Source of the DNA: Streptomyces sclerotialus
GTDB taxonomy: Bacteria; Actinomycetota; Actinomycetes; Streptomycetales; Streptomycetaceae
NCBI GenBank assembly: GCA_000719105.1
Contig: JODX01000010.1
Span: 62,001-126,000 of the forward strand
Direction of reading: 5' to 3'
Length of the DNA stretch: 64,000 bases
In this document: positions 21,832 through 31,200 of the stretch, in pieces
How the letters are laid out: each line of letters begins with the position of its first letter
How positions within the stretch are numbered: position 1 is the first letter of the stretch
Translations under genes and position numbers: made by a program
Notes under the pieces: generated by a model
Told to the model about the DNA's origin: nothing
Database searches by the model: none
The model's input: the letters and a program-made list of their open reading frames with translations, nothing else

Positions 21832-22781
21832 GCGACGGAACGACCGGCACGACGGCCGGAACGACGCGTAAGCACACCGCACTCCCCAAGGCCCGCATCC
21901 TCGTGGAAGCCCTGCCCTGGCTCACCCGGCACCACGGGAAGACCGTCGTCATCAAGTTCGGCGGCAACGCCATGGTGAACGAGGAGCTGAAGGCCGCGTT
22001 CGCCCAGGACGTCGTCTTCCTGCGGCACGCGGGCCTGAAGCCCGTCGTCGTGCACGGCGGCGGCCCCCAGATCAGCGCGGCCCTGGACAGATACGGCATC
22101 GTGAGTGAGTTCAAGGCGGGCCTCAGAGTCACCACCGAGGACGCCATGGACGTCGTACGGATGGTCCTCGCCGGGCAGGTGCAGCGCGAGCTGGTCGGGC
22201 TGCTCAACCAGCACGGGCCGCTCGCCGTGGGCCTCACCGGCGAGGACGCGCACACCATCACCGCCACCCGGCACACGCCCGAGATCGACGGCGAGCTCGT
22301 CGACATCGGGCGGGTCGGCGAGATCACCGAGATCGACACGGGCGCGATCGAGGCCCTGCTCGCCGACGGCCGTATCCCGGTCGTCTCCTCCATCGCCCGC
22401 AGTCAGGACGACGGTGATCTGGGGCATGTCTACAACGTCAATGCTGATACGGCGGCTGCGGCACTCGCTGCGGCACTGGGTGCCGAAACGCTGATGGTCC
22501 TCACGGACGTCGAGGGCCTCTACGAGGACTGGCCGAACTCCGACGAGGTGATCAGCCGCCTCACGGCCAAGGAGCTGGAGAAGCTGCTGCCGGACCTGTC
22601 CTCCGGGATGGTGCCGAAGATGGAGGGCTGCCTGCACGCCGTGCGCAACGGCGTCACCACCGCCCGGGTCATCGACGGCCGGGTGCAGCACTCGATCCTG
22701 CTGGAGATCTTCACCGACGAGGGCATCGGCACCATGGTCGTGCCCGACGAGCCCGACGAGCCCGAGGGGGACGACGCATGA
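21828..22781 (+). CDS. argB: Acetylglutamate kinase
   Basis: 317 residues of the amino-acid kinase family. It phosphorylates N-acetylglutamate and is the usual arginine-feedback point. [15 protein letters not shown] is the ATP-binding lysine segment, [19 protein letters not shown] binds acetylglutamate, and [20 protein letters not shown] closes the nucleotide site. An N-terminal helix extension before [14 protein letters not shown] is consistent with the hexameric, arginine-sensitive form. It overlaps both neighbours by four bases. Confidence 0.97.
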
Positions 22782-23986
22782 CCGGCACCGCGACCAACGC
22801 AGAGCTGACCCAGCGGTGGCAGGGCTCGCTCATGAACAACTACGGCACCCCGCGGCTGCCCCTCGTCCGCGGTGAGGGCCCCCGGGTGTGGGACGCCGAC
22901 GGCACCGAGTACCTCGACTTCGTCGGCGGCATCGCGGTCAACGCGCTCGGTCACGCCCACCCGGCGGTCGTCGAGGCCGTGAGCCGGCAGATCGCGTCGC
23001 TGGGCCACGTCTCCAACCTGTTCGTCGCCGAGCCGCCCGTCGCCCTCGCCGAACGGCTGCTCCAGCTCTTCGGCCGCGACGGCAAGGTCTACTTCTGCAA
23101 CTCCGGCGCCGAGGCCAACGAGGGCGCCTTCAAGATCGGCCGGCTGACCGGGCGCACCCACATGGTCGCCACCCAGGGCGGCTTCCACGGCCGCACCATG
23201 GGCGCGCTCGCCCTCACCGGGCAGCCCGGCAAGCAGGCACCGTTCCTGCCGCTGCCCGGCGACGTCACCCACGTCCCGTACGGCGACGCGCAGGCGCTGG
23301 CCGCCGCGGTCACCGAGGAGACGGCTCTCGTGATCATCGAGCCGGTCCAGGGCGAGAACGGTGTCGTCGTCCCGCCCGCCGGCTACCTGAAGGCCGCCCG
23401 CGCCATCACCGCGGCCACCGGCTCCCTGCTCGTCCTCGACGAGGTGCAGACCGGCGTCGGCCGGACCGGCCACTGGTTCGAGTACCAGGCCCACGAGGGC
23501 GTCCTGCCGGACGTCGTCACCCTCGCCAAGGGCCTCGGCGGCGGGCTGCCGCTCGGCGCGACCGTCGCTTTCGGGCGCGCCGCCGAGCTGCTCCAGCCCG
23601 GCCAGCACGGCACCACCTTCGGCGGGAACCCCGTCGCGTGCGCCGCCGGCCTCGCCGTCCTGGACACCGTCCAGGCCGACGGACTGCTCGACAACGTGAA
23701 GCGGCAGGGCGAGCGGCTGCGTGACGGGATCGAGTCCCTGAACCACCCGCTGATCGGTCATGTCCGTGGCGCGGGCCTCCTGCTGGGTATCGTGCTCACC
23801 GAGCCGCTCGCGCCCCGCGCGCAGCAGGCGGCTCAGGAAGCCGGAATCCTGGTGAACGCGCCCGCCCCCGATGTCGTACGGCTGATGCCGCCGCTGACCA
23901 TCGGTGACACAGAGGTGGACGCCTTCCTCCGGGCGCTCCCCGGCATCCTCGACGCAATCCGTGGGGACGGACGATCCGGAGAATGA
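22778..23986 (+). CDS. argD: Acetylornithine aminotransferase
   Basis: 402 residues, class III PLP aminotransferase converting acetylglutamate semialdehyde to acetylornithine. Landmarks are [49 protein letters not shown], the cofactor-binding [15 protein letters not shown] and the PLP lysine in [18 protein letters not shown] 22778 overlaps the argB stop. Seven bases separate it from argR. Confidence 0.97.
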   Translation: MTGTATNAELTQRWQGSLMNNYGTPRLPLVRGEGPRVWDADGTEYLDFVGGIAVNALGHAHPAVVEAVSRQIASLGHVSNLFVAEPPVALAERLLQLFGRDGKVYFCNSGAEANEGAFKIGRLTGRTHMVATQGGFHGRTMGALALTGQPGKQAPFLPLPGDVTHVPYGDAQALAAAVTEETALVIIEPVQGENGVVVPPAGYLKAARAITAATGSLLVLDEVQTGVGRTGHWFEYQAHEGVLPDVVTLAKGLGGGLPLGATVAFGRAAELLQPGQHGTTFGGNPVACAAGLAVLDTVQADGLLDNVKRQGERLRDGIESLNHPLIGHVRGAGLLLGIVLTEPLAPRAQQAAQEAGILVNAPAPDVVRLMPPLTIGDTEVDAFLRALPGILDAIRGDGRSGE

Positions 23987-23993
23987 GACGACG

Positions 23994-24536
23994 ATGAGCC
24001 AGGCGCAGGATCACGGACAGCACACCGGGGCCGGCGTGCCGCAGACCCGCACCGCACGCCACCGCCGGATCGTGGACATCCTCAACCGGCAGCCGGTGCG
24101 CTCCCAGAGCCAGCTGGCGAAGCTGCTCGCCGACGACGGGCTGAACGTCACCCAGGCGACGCTCTCCCGGGACCTGGACGAGCTGAACGCGGTGAAGATC
24201 CGCAACACCGACGGCGACCTCATCTACGCGGTCCCGAGCGAGGGCGGCTTCCGCACCCCGCGCGCACCGCTGGGCGAGTCGGCGAAGGAGGAGCGGATGC
24301 GCAGGCTCTCCCAGGAGCTGCTGATCTCCGCGGAGGCCTCCGCCAACCTCGTGGTCCTGCGCACCCCGCCGGGCGCCGCGCAGTTCCTCGCCTCGGCCAT
24401 CGACCAGGCCGAGCTGCACGACATCCTCGGCACGATCGCCGGCGACGACACGCTGCTGCTCATCAGCCGCGCGCCGGACGGGGGACAGCCGCTGGCGGAC
24501 CATCTGCTGCGGCTGGCGCAGAACGGCGGCGGCTGA
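23994..24536 (+). CDS. argR: Arginine repressor
   Basis: 180 residues. The N-terminal winged helix ([29 protein letters not shown], then [12 protein letters not shown]) binds ARG boxes. The C-terminal domain ([26 protein letters not shown] ... [17 protein letters not shown]) forms the arginine-binding hexamer. Being last in the operon it is autoregulated through the argC promoter and presumably also acts on the boxes before argG. ATG 23994 was chosen, with GGAG 14 bases upstream; translation may depend on argD coupling. Confidence 0.97.
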   Translation: MSQAQDHGQHTGAGVPQTRTARHRRIVDILNRQPVRSQSQLAKLLADDGLNVTQATLSRDLDELNAVKIRNTDGDLIYAVPSEGGFRTPRAPLGESAKEERMRRLSQELLISAEASANLVVLRTPPGAAQFLASAIDQAELHDILGTIAGDDTLLLISRAPDGGQPLADHLLRLAQNGGG

Positions 24537-24558
24537 CGGCTCGAGGACGGGCCGGGGC

Positions 24559-25353
24559 TCAGCCGAGACGGTCGGCGAGCCCCCCGGTGCAGCGGACCTC
24601 GTCGCCCGCCGTGATCAGCAGCGCCTCGGTGTCCGGCAGGGCCTCCAGCCAGCGGAGCCCCTGCCGCGAGCCCATCGCGAACGCGGCCGTCGCCCAGGCG
24701 TCCGCCCAGGTCAGCCGGGGCCCGACGACGGTCACGGCGACCAGGTCGGTGACGGCGGACCGCCCCGTGCGCGGATCGACGATGTGCGCGCCGCGTTCGG
24801 CGGTGCCGGACGTCGCGACCGACAGCCGTTCGGTGCCCGCGGCGGAGACCACGGCGGCCAGCGCGCCCGGCCGCAGCGGATCCGACACGCCGACCCGCCA
24901 CGGCCGCTCGGGCCCCGGCGCCCCGTACACCTGCACGTCACCGCCGCCGTTCACGCTCACGCCGGTCGCGCCCGCCGCGGCCAGGCACAGCGCGGCCCGC
25001 TCGGTGGCCCAGCCCTTCACGATGCCGGTCGGGTCGAAGCGGCCCTTGTACGTGGCGCTGAACCAGCCCTCGCTCACCCGCTCCGCCTCGCCGCACAGCC
25101 CGAGGATCTCCGCGACCAGCGGATCGCACTCCTCGACGGTCAGCTCCCCGCGGGCGAGCCGTGAGACCTGGCTGTCGTCGCGGTAGGTGCTGAACATCTC
25201 GTCGACGGCGTGCAACTGGGCCACGGCCTCGTCGAGCGCGGCCCCGACCGCCTCCGCCCCGCCGCCCCGGATATCGAAGGAGAAGACGGTGCCCATGACC
25301 TCCTCGGCGTGGGACACCCGGGGCGGCGCGGGACTCCCCGCCGGCTCAGCCAC
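24559..25353 (-). CDS. apbE: FAD:protein FMN transferase (flavinyltransferase)
   Basis: 264 residues without a signal peptide. ApbE proteins move FMN from FAD onto a threonine of extracytoplasmic carrier proteins. Family pieces are EEVMGTVFSFDIRG, GRFDPTGIVKGWATERA, SVNGGGDVQVYG, AHIVDPRTGRSAVTD and TWADAWATAAFAMG (metal site). The GTG start overlaps the end of the adjacent FMN-binding gene by eight bases, as expected for enzyme and substrate. That substrate gene is broken as read. Confidence 0.93.
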   Translation of the reverse strand: MAEPAGSPAPPRVSHAEEVMGTVFSFDIRGGGAEAVGAALDEAVAQLHAVDEMFSTYRDDSQVSRLARGELTVEECDPLVAEILGLCGEAERVSEGWFSATYKGRFDPTGIVKGWATERAALCLAAAGATGVSVNGGGDVQVYGAPGPERPWRVGVSDPLRPGALAAVVSAAGTERLSVATSGTAERGAHIVDPRTGRSAVTDLVAVTVVGPRLTWADAWATAAFAMGSRQGLRWLEALPDTEALLITAGDEVRCTGGLADRLG

Positions 25354-25364
25354 CGGCGTTGTCC

Positions 25365-25463
25365 AGGGCGGACTGGAGGGATTTCCGGTATCCCTCGCTG
25401 GTGTAGGTGGCGCCGGAGACGGTGTCGATGTCGGCGCTTCCCGCGCTCACGGCGGCCTGGTTG
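25365..25463. repeat. 99-bp exact direct repeat, copy A
   Basis: Identical base for base to 25510-25608. It encodes, on the minus strand, the C-terminal flavinylation segment of the FMN-binding protein. The separating 46 bp are linker-like. Confidence 0.95.
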
Positions 25464-25509
25464 CGATGCGGGTGCGGCCGGGGAGCCGGGCGCGCTGCCG
25501 GCTCTGTCG

Positions 25510-25608
25510 AGGGCGGACTGGAGGGATTTCCGGTATCCCTCGCTGGTGTAGGTGGCGCCGGAGACGGTGTCGATGTCGGCGCTTCCCGCGCTCACGGCGG
25601 CCTGGTTG
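25510..25608. repeat. 99-bp exact direct repeat, copy B
   Basis: Second copy of the repeat at 25365-25463. The 145-bp offset is not a multiple of three, so it shifts the reading frame of the gene. Confidence 0.95.
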
Positions 25609-25803
25609 GGCCGCCCTGGGCCGAGGGCGCGCCCGCGGTCTGCTGCGGGGCCGCCTGTGCCGAACCTGCGGGGTCGGTCGCCGGCTTCAGCGACAGCAGC
25701 AGCACGATGCCGGACACCGTGGCGGCGCCGGCGAGCACGGCACGCCGGACGGGATGGCTCTTCTTCATCGCTCCTGGGCTCCTGGCTCGAAGGGATCCGT
25801 CGC

Positions 25804-27186
25804 TCACATCTCGAACGACTCGTGATGGATGCGGCGGGCCGGTACGCCCGCTCCGCGCAGCGCCTCGTACACCTGCTGGGCGAACCCGGGCGGCCCGCAC
25901 AGGAACACGTCGTGGACCTCGATGTCCGGGATCTTGCGGCGCAGTGTCTCCGGCGAGATGTCCGGGCGGGCCCCGTCGGGGCTGTTCACCGCGTACATCA
26001 GCCGGGCTCCGCGCTCGTCGGCGATCGCCGCCAGTTCGTTCCACAGGGCGAGGTCCTGGGTGCTGTTGGCCCGGTAGAGCAGCGTGAGGTCGCCGGCCGC
26101 GCCCGGGAGCGTCTCGAACAGCGCGCGCATCGGCGTGATGCCCACCCCGCCCGCCACCAGCAGCACCTTGCCCCGGCTGCGCCGGCCCGCCGTGAGCGCC
26201 CCGTACGGTCCCTCGGCCCACACCCGTGTGCCGGGCTCCAGGTCGCGCAGCGCCGAGCTGTGGTCGCCGATCGCCTTCACCGTGATGCGCAGCATGTTCG
26301 GGCGGGGCGCCGCCGACAGGGAGTACGGATGCGAGCTGAACCGCATGCCCGGCGCGAGGAACCGCCAGCGGAAGAACTGTCCCGCCTCCGCGCCCATCCG
26401 GTGCAGCCTCCGCCCGCCCATCAGCACCGACACGATGCCGGGCGCCTCCTCGACGACCGCCTCCACCCGCAGCCGGTGCCGCAGGTTCAGCCGGACCGGG
26501 GTGACGATCCGGTACCAGACCACCAGCGCCGTCACCGAGCCGTACAGCCCGTACCAGACCGTCTTCGCGACCGGTTCCACGACGAACTCGTTGCCCGTGG
26601 AGAGCTGGTGCCAGAACGTCAGGAACGTCGCCGCGTACGTCAGCAGGTGCACGTGGTACCAGAGGTCGTACGGGATCCGCCGCCGCACCGGACCGACCGA
26701 GACCAGCCCGATGAACACCAGCACACCGGTGCCGATCGCGGCCTTGCCCAGGTCCGGCAACTGGTTGACCGAGTCCACGGTCTGCCGGACGAGGTCGCCG
26801 GCCCCGAGCCCCGCCTGGAGCGCGTACCCGTACATCGTCAGCACGACGTGGGCGACGACCAGACAGAGCGTGTACCGGCCGCTCATCGCGTGCCAGCGCG
26901 CCACCCGGTCGGAGCCGACCCGGCGCTCCAGCGCGGGCACCCGCGCCATCTGCAGTACGACCAGCGCCATCAGATAGCCCGCGAGCAGCCCCGTGATCCG
27001 GCCCGCGGCGATCACCCGGCCCGCGGTGTCCGCGATGGCCGGTGTGCTGCTCCACCACAGCCAGAGCACCCCGGCCGCCCCCGCCCAGACGACGAGCAGC
27101 AGCGGGACGGCGGGGGAGCGGCGGGGGCGGATGCGGCGCATCGTCTGGCGCCGCGCGGCACGGCCGCCTGCGATCGTGGTGGTCAC
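25804..27186 (-). CDS. Ferric-reductase-like membrane flavo-oxidoreductase
   Basis: 460 residues. About six membrane helices span residues 25-235 with paired histidines (RWHAMSGRYTLCLVVAHVVL, YHVHLLTYAATF) suited to heme binding. The cytoplasmic half is ferredoxin-NADP reductase-like: SSHPYSLSAAP for FAD, LLVAGGVGITPMRAL and VFLCGPPGF for NAD(P)H. It should pass electrons across the membrane to the flavinylated FMN-binding protein encoded 35 nt downstream. ATG 27186 is the only good start. Confidence 0.9.
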   Translation of the reverse strand: MTTTIAGGRAARRQTMRRIRPRRSPAVPLLLVVWAGAAGVLWLWWSSTPAIADTAGRVIAAGRITGLLAGYLMALVVLQMARVPALERRVGSDRVARWHAMSGRYTLCLVVAHVVLTMYGYALQAGLGAGDLVRQTVDSVNQLPDLGKAAIGTGVLVFIGLVSVGPVRRRIPYDLWYHVHLLTYAATFLTFWHQLSTGNEFVVEPVAKTVWYGLYGSVTALVVWYRIVTPVRLNLRHRLRVEAVVEEAPGIVSVLMGGRRLHRMGAEAGQFFRWRFLAPGMRFSSHPYSLSAAPRPNMLRITVKAIGDHSSALRDLEPGTRVWAEGPYGALTAGRRSRGKVLLVAGGVGITPMRALFETLPGAAGDLTLLYRANSTQDLALWNELAAIADERGARLMYAVNSPDGARPDISPETLRRKIPDIEVHDVFLCGPPGFAQQVYEALRGAGVPARRIHHESFEM

Positions 27187-27309
27187 GGTTCCTCCGTGGG
27201 GCGGGCACAGGGGGCGTGGGGCGAAGTCCCTCGGCCTTGAGGTACGTGCCGTGACCGCGGAGTGTTCAGATGCGGACCGAGTCCGAAGAATGCCCCGGCT
27301 CCCGTTGCA

Positions 27310-27906
27310 CTACTTGCAAGCGGAGACAGGACTGACCGAGATGACCGTTCGGCTGGGCAGCGTGGCGCGCTTACTGCTACCGGTCCTGAGTACGACACCG
27401 TCCGCACCGGCCCCGAGGAATTCCCCGCAGCGGTCGCCGGTCGTCGTCGTCACCCTCACCAGATGGCCCGGCGGCGACTCGGTCGTGATCCAGGCGATAC
27501 CGACCGCAGCTGCGACCAGAGTGATGCCGGACACACAACATACCGAGGCGTAGCGGAGGAACCGTGTGACACGAAGCGTCTCGGTCTCGGTCCACCGGCG
27601 CAGTGCCTGCCCGGCGAGGAGCACTCGGCCACCGGGGCGCCCGTGCGCGGCTCGCACCGCGAGGACCGACCCGACGACCAGCAGTACGAACGCGGTACCG
27701 ATGAATGCCGTGGCCGTGTACCGGGCGGCGGAGGGGAGCTGGGCCAGGTCGTCGCGGCCCTTGAGCGTGACGAGGACGGCGAGCAGTGCGGTGAGACCGG
27801 TGAGCCCGGAGCGCCAGCCCTCCGCCTGTTTGCGGAGCTCGGGGAGTTGAGTGAACTCCAGCTCTCGGGCGAGCTGAGCCCAGCGACGGTCGGATGAAAC
27901 GCTCAT
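27310..27906 (-). CDS. Three-helix membrane protein of the caspase/HSP90 operon
   Basis: 198 residues, no family recognised. A polar N-terminal segment (RRWAQLARELEFTQLPELRKQAEGW) precedes three membrane helices at about 33-49, 63-86 and 117-140. A 55-residue soluble tail (VRVTTTTGDRCGEFLGAGADGVVLRTG) follows. Its ATG overlaps the stop of the zinc-ribbon gene (ATGA), so it is third in the operon. A membrane protein at the end of such an operon could be the toxic or signalling effector; this is inference only. Confidence 0.78.
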   Translation of the reverse strand: MSVSSDRRWAQLARELEFTQLPELRKQAEGWRSGLTGLTALLAVLVTLKGRDDLAQLPSAARYTATAFIGTAFVLLVVGSVLAVRAAHGRPGGRVLLAGQALRRWTETETLRVTRFLRYASVCCVSGITLVAAAVGIAWITTESPPGHLVRVTTTTGDRCGEFLGAGADGVVLRTGSSKRATLPSRTVISVSPVSACK

Positions 27907-28286
27907 GTGGCCCGCTCCGCCGTCAGCGTCCTGATGCGCCAGCTGGCCCCACAACCGGTGAAGGCGGCGTCCGGCGGAAGGTTCGGGTGCGGATGTCCGC
28001 ACTCGCAGTAGTGCACCTCACGCGTCAGGGCGTCGCTGTCGTCGTCCGGCGTGGTCACGGGGTGCTCACCTCTGAGCCAGGTCAGCAGCCCCTTGGTGCC
28101 CGTTCCGGGTAGTCCGTGCCGGTACTCCGTCGTCGTTCTCCCTTGGCAGCGGGGGCAGGTGCCGTCGACCACGACACCGTGACCGTCGAGTGACGCCCGC
28201 CGGGTGAAGACGGTGGCCGTCTCTCCCATGTCCTCCTCCGCGTAGACGGTGGAGAAGTCGTGACTGGCTCGGGGGCGTTCAGTCAT
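27903..28286 (-). CDS. Zinc-ribbon-like protein of the caspase/HSP90 operon
   Basis: 127 residues, family not recognised. CPRC (Cys44, Cys47) and a later CECGHPH (Cys94, Cys96) with Cys112 in FTGCGASW give a likely zinc-binding core. The N-terminus is acidic and flexible. It overlaps the fusion gene upstream by eight bases and the membrane gene downstream by four, so the three proteins are probably translated together. It could be an adaptor between the large ATPase and the membrane protein (inference). Confidence 0.78.
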   Translation of the reverse strand: MTERPRASHDFSTVYAEEDMGETATVFTRRASLDGHGVVVDGTCPRCQGRTTTEYRHGLPGTGTKGLLTWLRGEHPVTTPDDDSDALTREVHYCECGHPHPNLPPDAAFTGCGASWRIRTLTAERAT

Positions 28287-31200
28287 GTCGCTCTTCCTCG
28301 CTCTCGTCGAGGTGCAGGCCGCACGCCGTGGCGTACAGCCGCAGCCGGCCGCGGACCCAGTCCTCGCTCTCCTTCGTCGCCTCGACGGCGCCCCGGATGT
28401 GCTCCTTCGTCACTTCGCCCTCCAGAGCCGGGAGTCTGCCGTCGAAGTGCCGGCTGAGCAGAGCGAGGTCCTGCCACAGCGGGACGACGTCCGGGACGGG
28501 TGGGAGGCTGGTGAGTGCAGGGCACAGGGGCAGGTAAGGGGTGATTCTGCTGACGGTCACGGGAAGCGGCTCTCCGAGACGGCCGGCGATGCTGACCAGG
28601 TCGAGCACGGTGTAGGGAGCATCACTTCCGGTCAGCCGGTGCTCTCCGCCCAGTGCCACCAGGTCCCGCTCGCCGGGCACTGCTCCGCGGAGGGCCTCCA
28701 CTTCCTCGGCCTGGAGTTCGGGTACGAGGGCTCCGAGGACACGCAGGCTGGACAACTGCTCGTAGGCGGTGGCCGGATCGACGGCGAGCCGCTGGGCACA
28801 CCGGGCCAGCGCACTGGGCGTGAGACGGCGCCAGGAGGATGTCGGATAGCCGAAGAGCGCGTAATGCACGTACATGGGAGGGCGGTACTGAGCCAAGGCG
28901 CGCGGCAACGGCGGGACGGTCAGCCCCAGGGGGGCGGCGTGCTGTTCGGCGAGCTCCCACACTTCCTCGAGGGACTCGCTGAGCTGAGCAGCGGCACTGA
29001 CCAGGACACCGGGAGTGAGGGTCTGAGCCGGGAAGTTCTCCTCCTCCATCGACACGTCGTTGCCCGAGAGGACGTAGCGGGTACGGAGCCCCAGCTCCGG
29101 CCACGCGGTCACGAAGCCCGCTGTCTCGGGGACGGTCACGCCTGCGGTGCGCAGATCCTCGATCGCTTGCGTGACATCGAAGTCTCCCTCGACGGATGCG
29201 TAGTGGAGGTGTGCGAGGTCGATCCCCTGCTCCAACGGGGACGAGAACATCTCCCGTACGAGAGCGGCGGCGTCCGGCGAGGGCGTGTGATCGGCGCCCG
29301 CACGGCCCTCGGCATAGCGCCGCTCGAACACCAGGTTGAGGCGCGCGGCGACAGGGACGAGCCGCCGTTCGGCTTCCCCCAGTGTGAGCCTGAGGGTGTC
29401 GGCGTAGTCGACGGTCGCCGCCCAGCCCAGCGTCCGACGCCCGTCGGACGCCGTGAAGGCGAACAGGCGCACGACCTCGTGGAGCGTATCGTCCAGCTTC
29501 AGCCAGGGCTCGACCTCTTCCAGGGCGGGAGCCGTCCAGCCGAGCCAGCCGAAGTCACCTAGATGGCGCAGCGTCTCCGACGGGGACAGTTCGGTCTTCT
29601 CGCACACCTCCTGTACATGATCGGGCCGGTAAGTGCGATGCAGCTCCCTGGGCATCCTTCCGCTCGTGTCGGTGAACAGCACGGCGACGTCGGCCTCGGT
29701 GCAGGTGTGATTGCGATGGTGTTCCGGCGGCGGAGGCACCTGGAGCGTATGCAGGGCTGAGTACCGCGCCAGGCGCTCCGCGAGCTTCCCCAGCGGGACG
29801 GCCAGCTGCGCCGAGGCCAGTACCAGCCCGGCAAGGTCGTCGATACCGTCCGCACCCATGGCGACACGGGCGGTCGGGTGGTCACGTCTCGCCCCACCTC
29901 TGAGCGCGTCGGCGAGGGCACCGTCCTCCGGATCGGGGATCCAGTCGGGGGCGCCTTCCGTCACAGGAAGCGGAGCGAGTGACGGGTGTGCGATACGAAG
30001 CCGTCGCAGACGATGCAGGACGTCGGACGGAGTCATCCTGTGCCGAGCCGCGTGGGAGACGACGCCGTGCCACGTCTTGATCTCGGCGGTGACGAGATCG
30101 GCGTCTCCCGGTTCCGGTAGTGGGTGTCCGGCAAGACTGAGGGGAGACGCCCAGTCGACATGTCTCGCCGTCTGCTCGAGGGCCGCGAGCCGCCACGGCC
30201 CGACGGCCTGCATGGTCATGCCGTGGCCGCTTTGCTCGAGGTAGTGGCGGTCGAGGTGGAACCAGCCGATGACATCCAACGACACCCTCTTACCGCCCCA
30301 CCCTTCCACGGTGATGCCCTTGCCGCGCCACACGGCGTCGAGGACCTTCGCCACGGGGCGGCTGAGCAGGTCGAGCCGGCCCAGCCAATCGAGCCCCAGC
30401 CTCGGCCACGTGACCAGCGCGTCGGCTCCCCGCCGCCACTGCTCCTCGGCCCACTCGTGATCGAAGTCCTGCAGTTCCTTGCGGCTGACACTGAGCTTCC
30501 CCGCATGGGCACCGGTCAGATTGAGGACATAGCCGTACGGTTCTTGGTCCGTCACGATTCCGTCGCACAGGACCGCCCCCGGGCCGACCACCCACCACAG
30601 CACTCCGGGCACCGCTTCCAGCGACTCGCTCGTGTTGTCCCCCGAGGGCGGCTGCAGCTTCCCCGGAACCCAATGGTGCGCATACCCCGACGCATCCCGC
30701 GCTGTCAGGTCGAACTCGCTGACCCGCACCAGATCCCGCAGTACCCTCGCGCACGACAACCCGTCCGTCGCACTGCCCTCCCGCAAGTAGAGCCGCACGC
30801 GCGTGCCCCCCTCCGCGAGGCCGTCGTCGGAACCGTTGTGCCGCTGGATGCGGAAGAGGCTGCCACTGCTCGGGATGTCGACACGAAGGGCGTGCTCCGC
30901 CGGGATCCCTTCGGGACTGACCGGACGGGTCACGATGGTCATCTCCTCGGCGAGCATGAAGTAGCTCAACACGCCGATACCGAAACGGCTGTTGGGATAC
31001 AGCCGTAGCGCCGGGTCGTGACGGAGCCAGCGGGACTGCTCCCTGCGGAAGGCCTTCGACCGTTCGAAACGACTGCCGGCCTGGGTGAAAGTGTGCTTGA
31101 GCAGGTCCGCGCTCATACCGACACCGTTGTCCCGGCACTCGACGTACCGTCCGCGCTCGTCCTCACCCTGGCTGAAAGCGATCTGTCCCGTCCAGCCGGC

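Larger units (their letters stand above)
25346..25768 (-). pseudogene. Rearranged FMN-binding domain protein gene
   Basis: Read on the minus strand, a sound start (ATG 25768, MKKSHPVRRAVLAGAATVSG, a membrane anchor then an Ala/Gln-rich linker) runs into a stop at 25592. Two more frames then each carry the same C-terminal piece NQAAVSAGSADIDTVSGATYT with the ApbE flavinylation signature (DTVSGAT). The two copies are an exact 99-bp duplication offset by 145 bp, hence in different frames. The usual 60-70 residue core between linker and this piece is absent. The last copy ends properly at 25346, overlapping apbE. It is either a real deletion/duplication or an assembly error. Confidence 0.8.
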
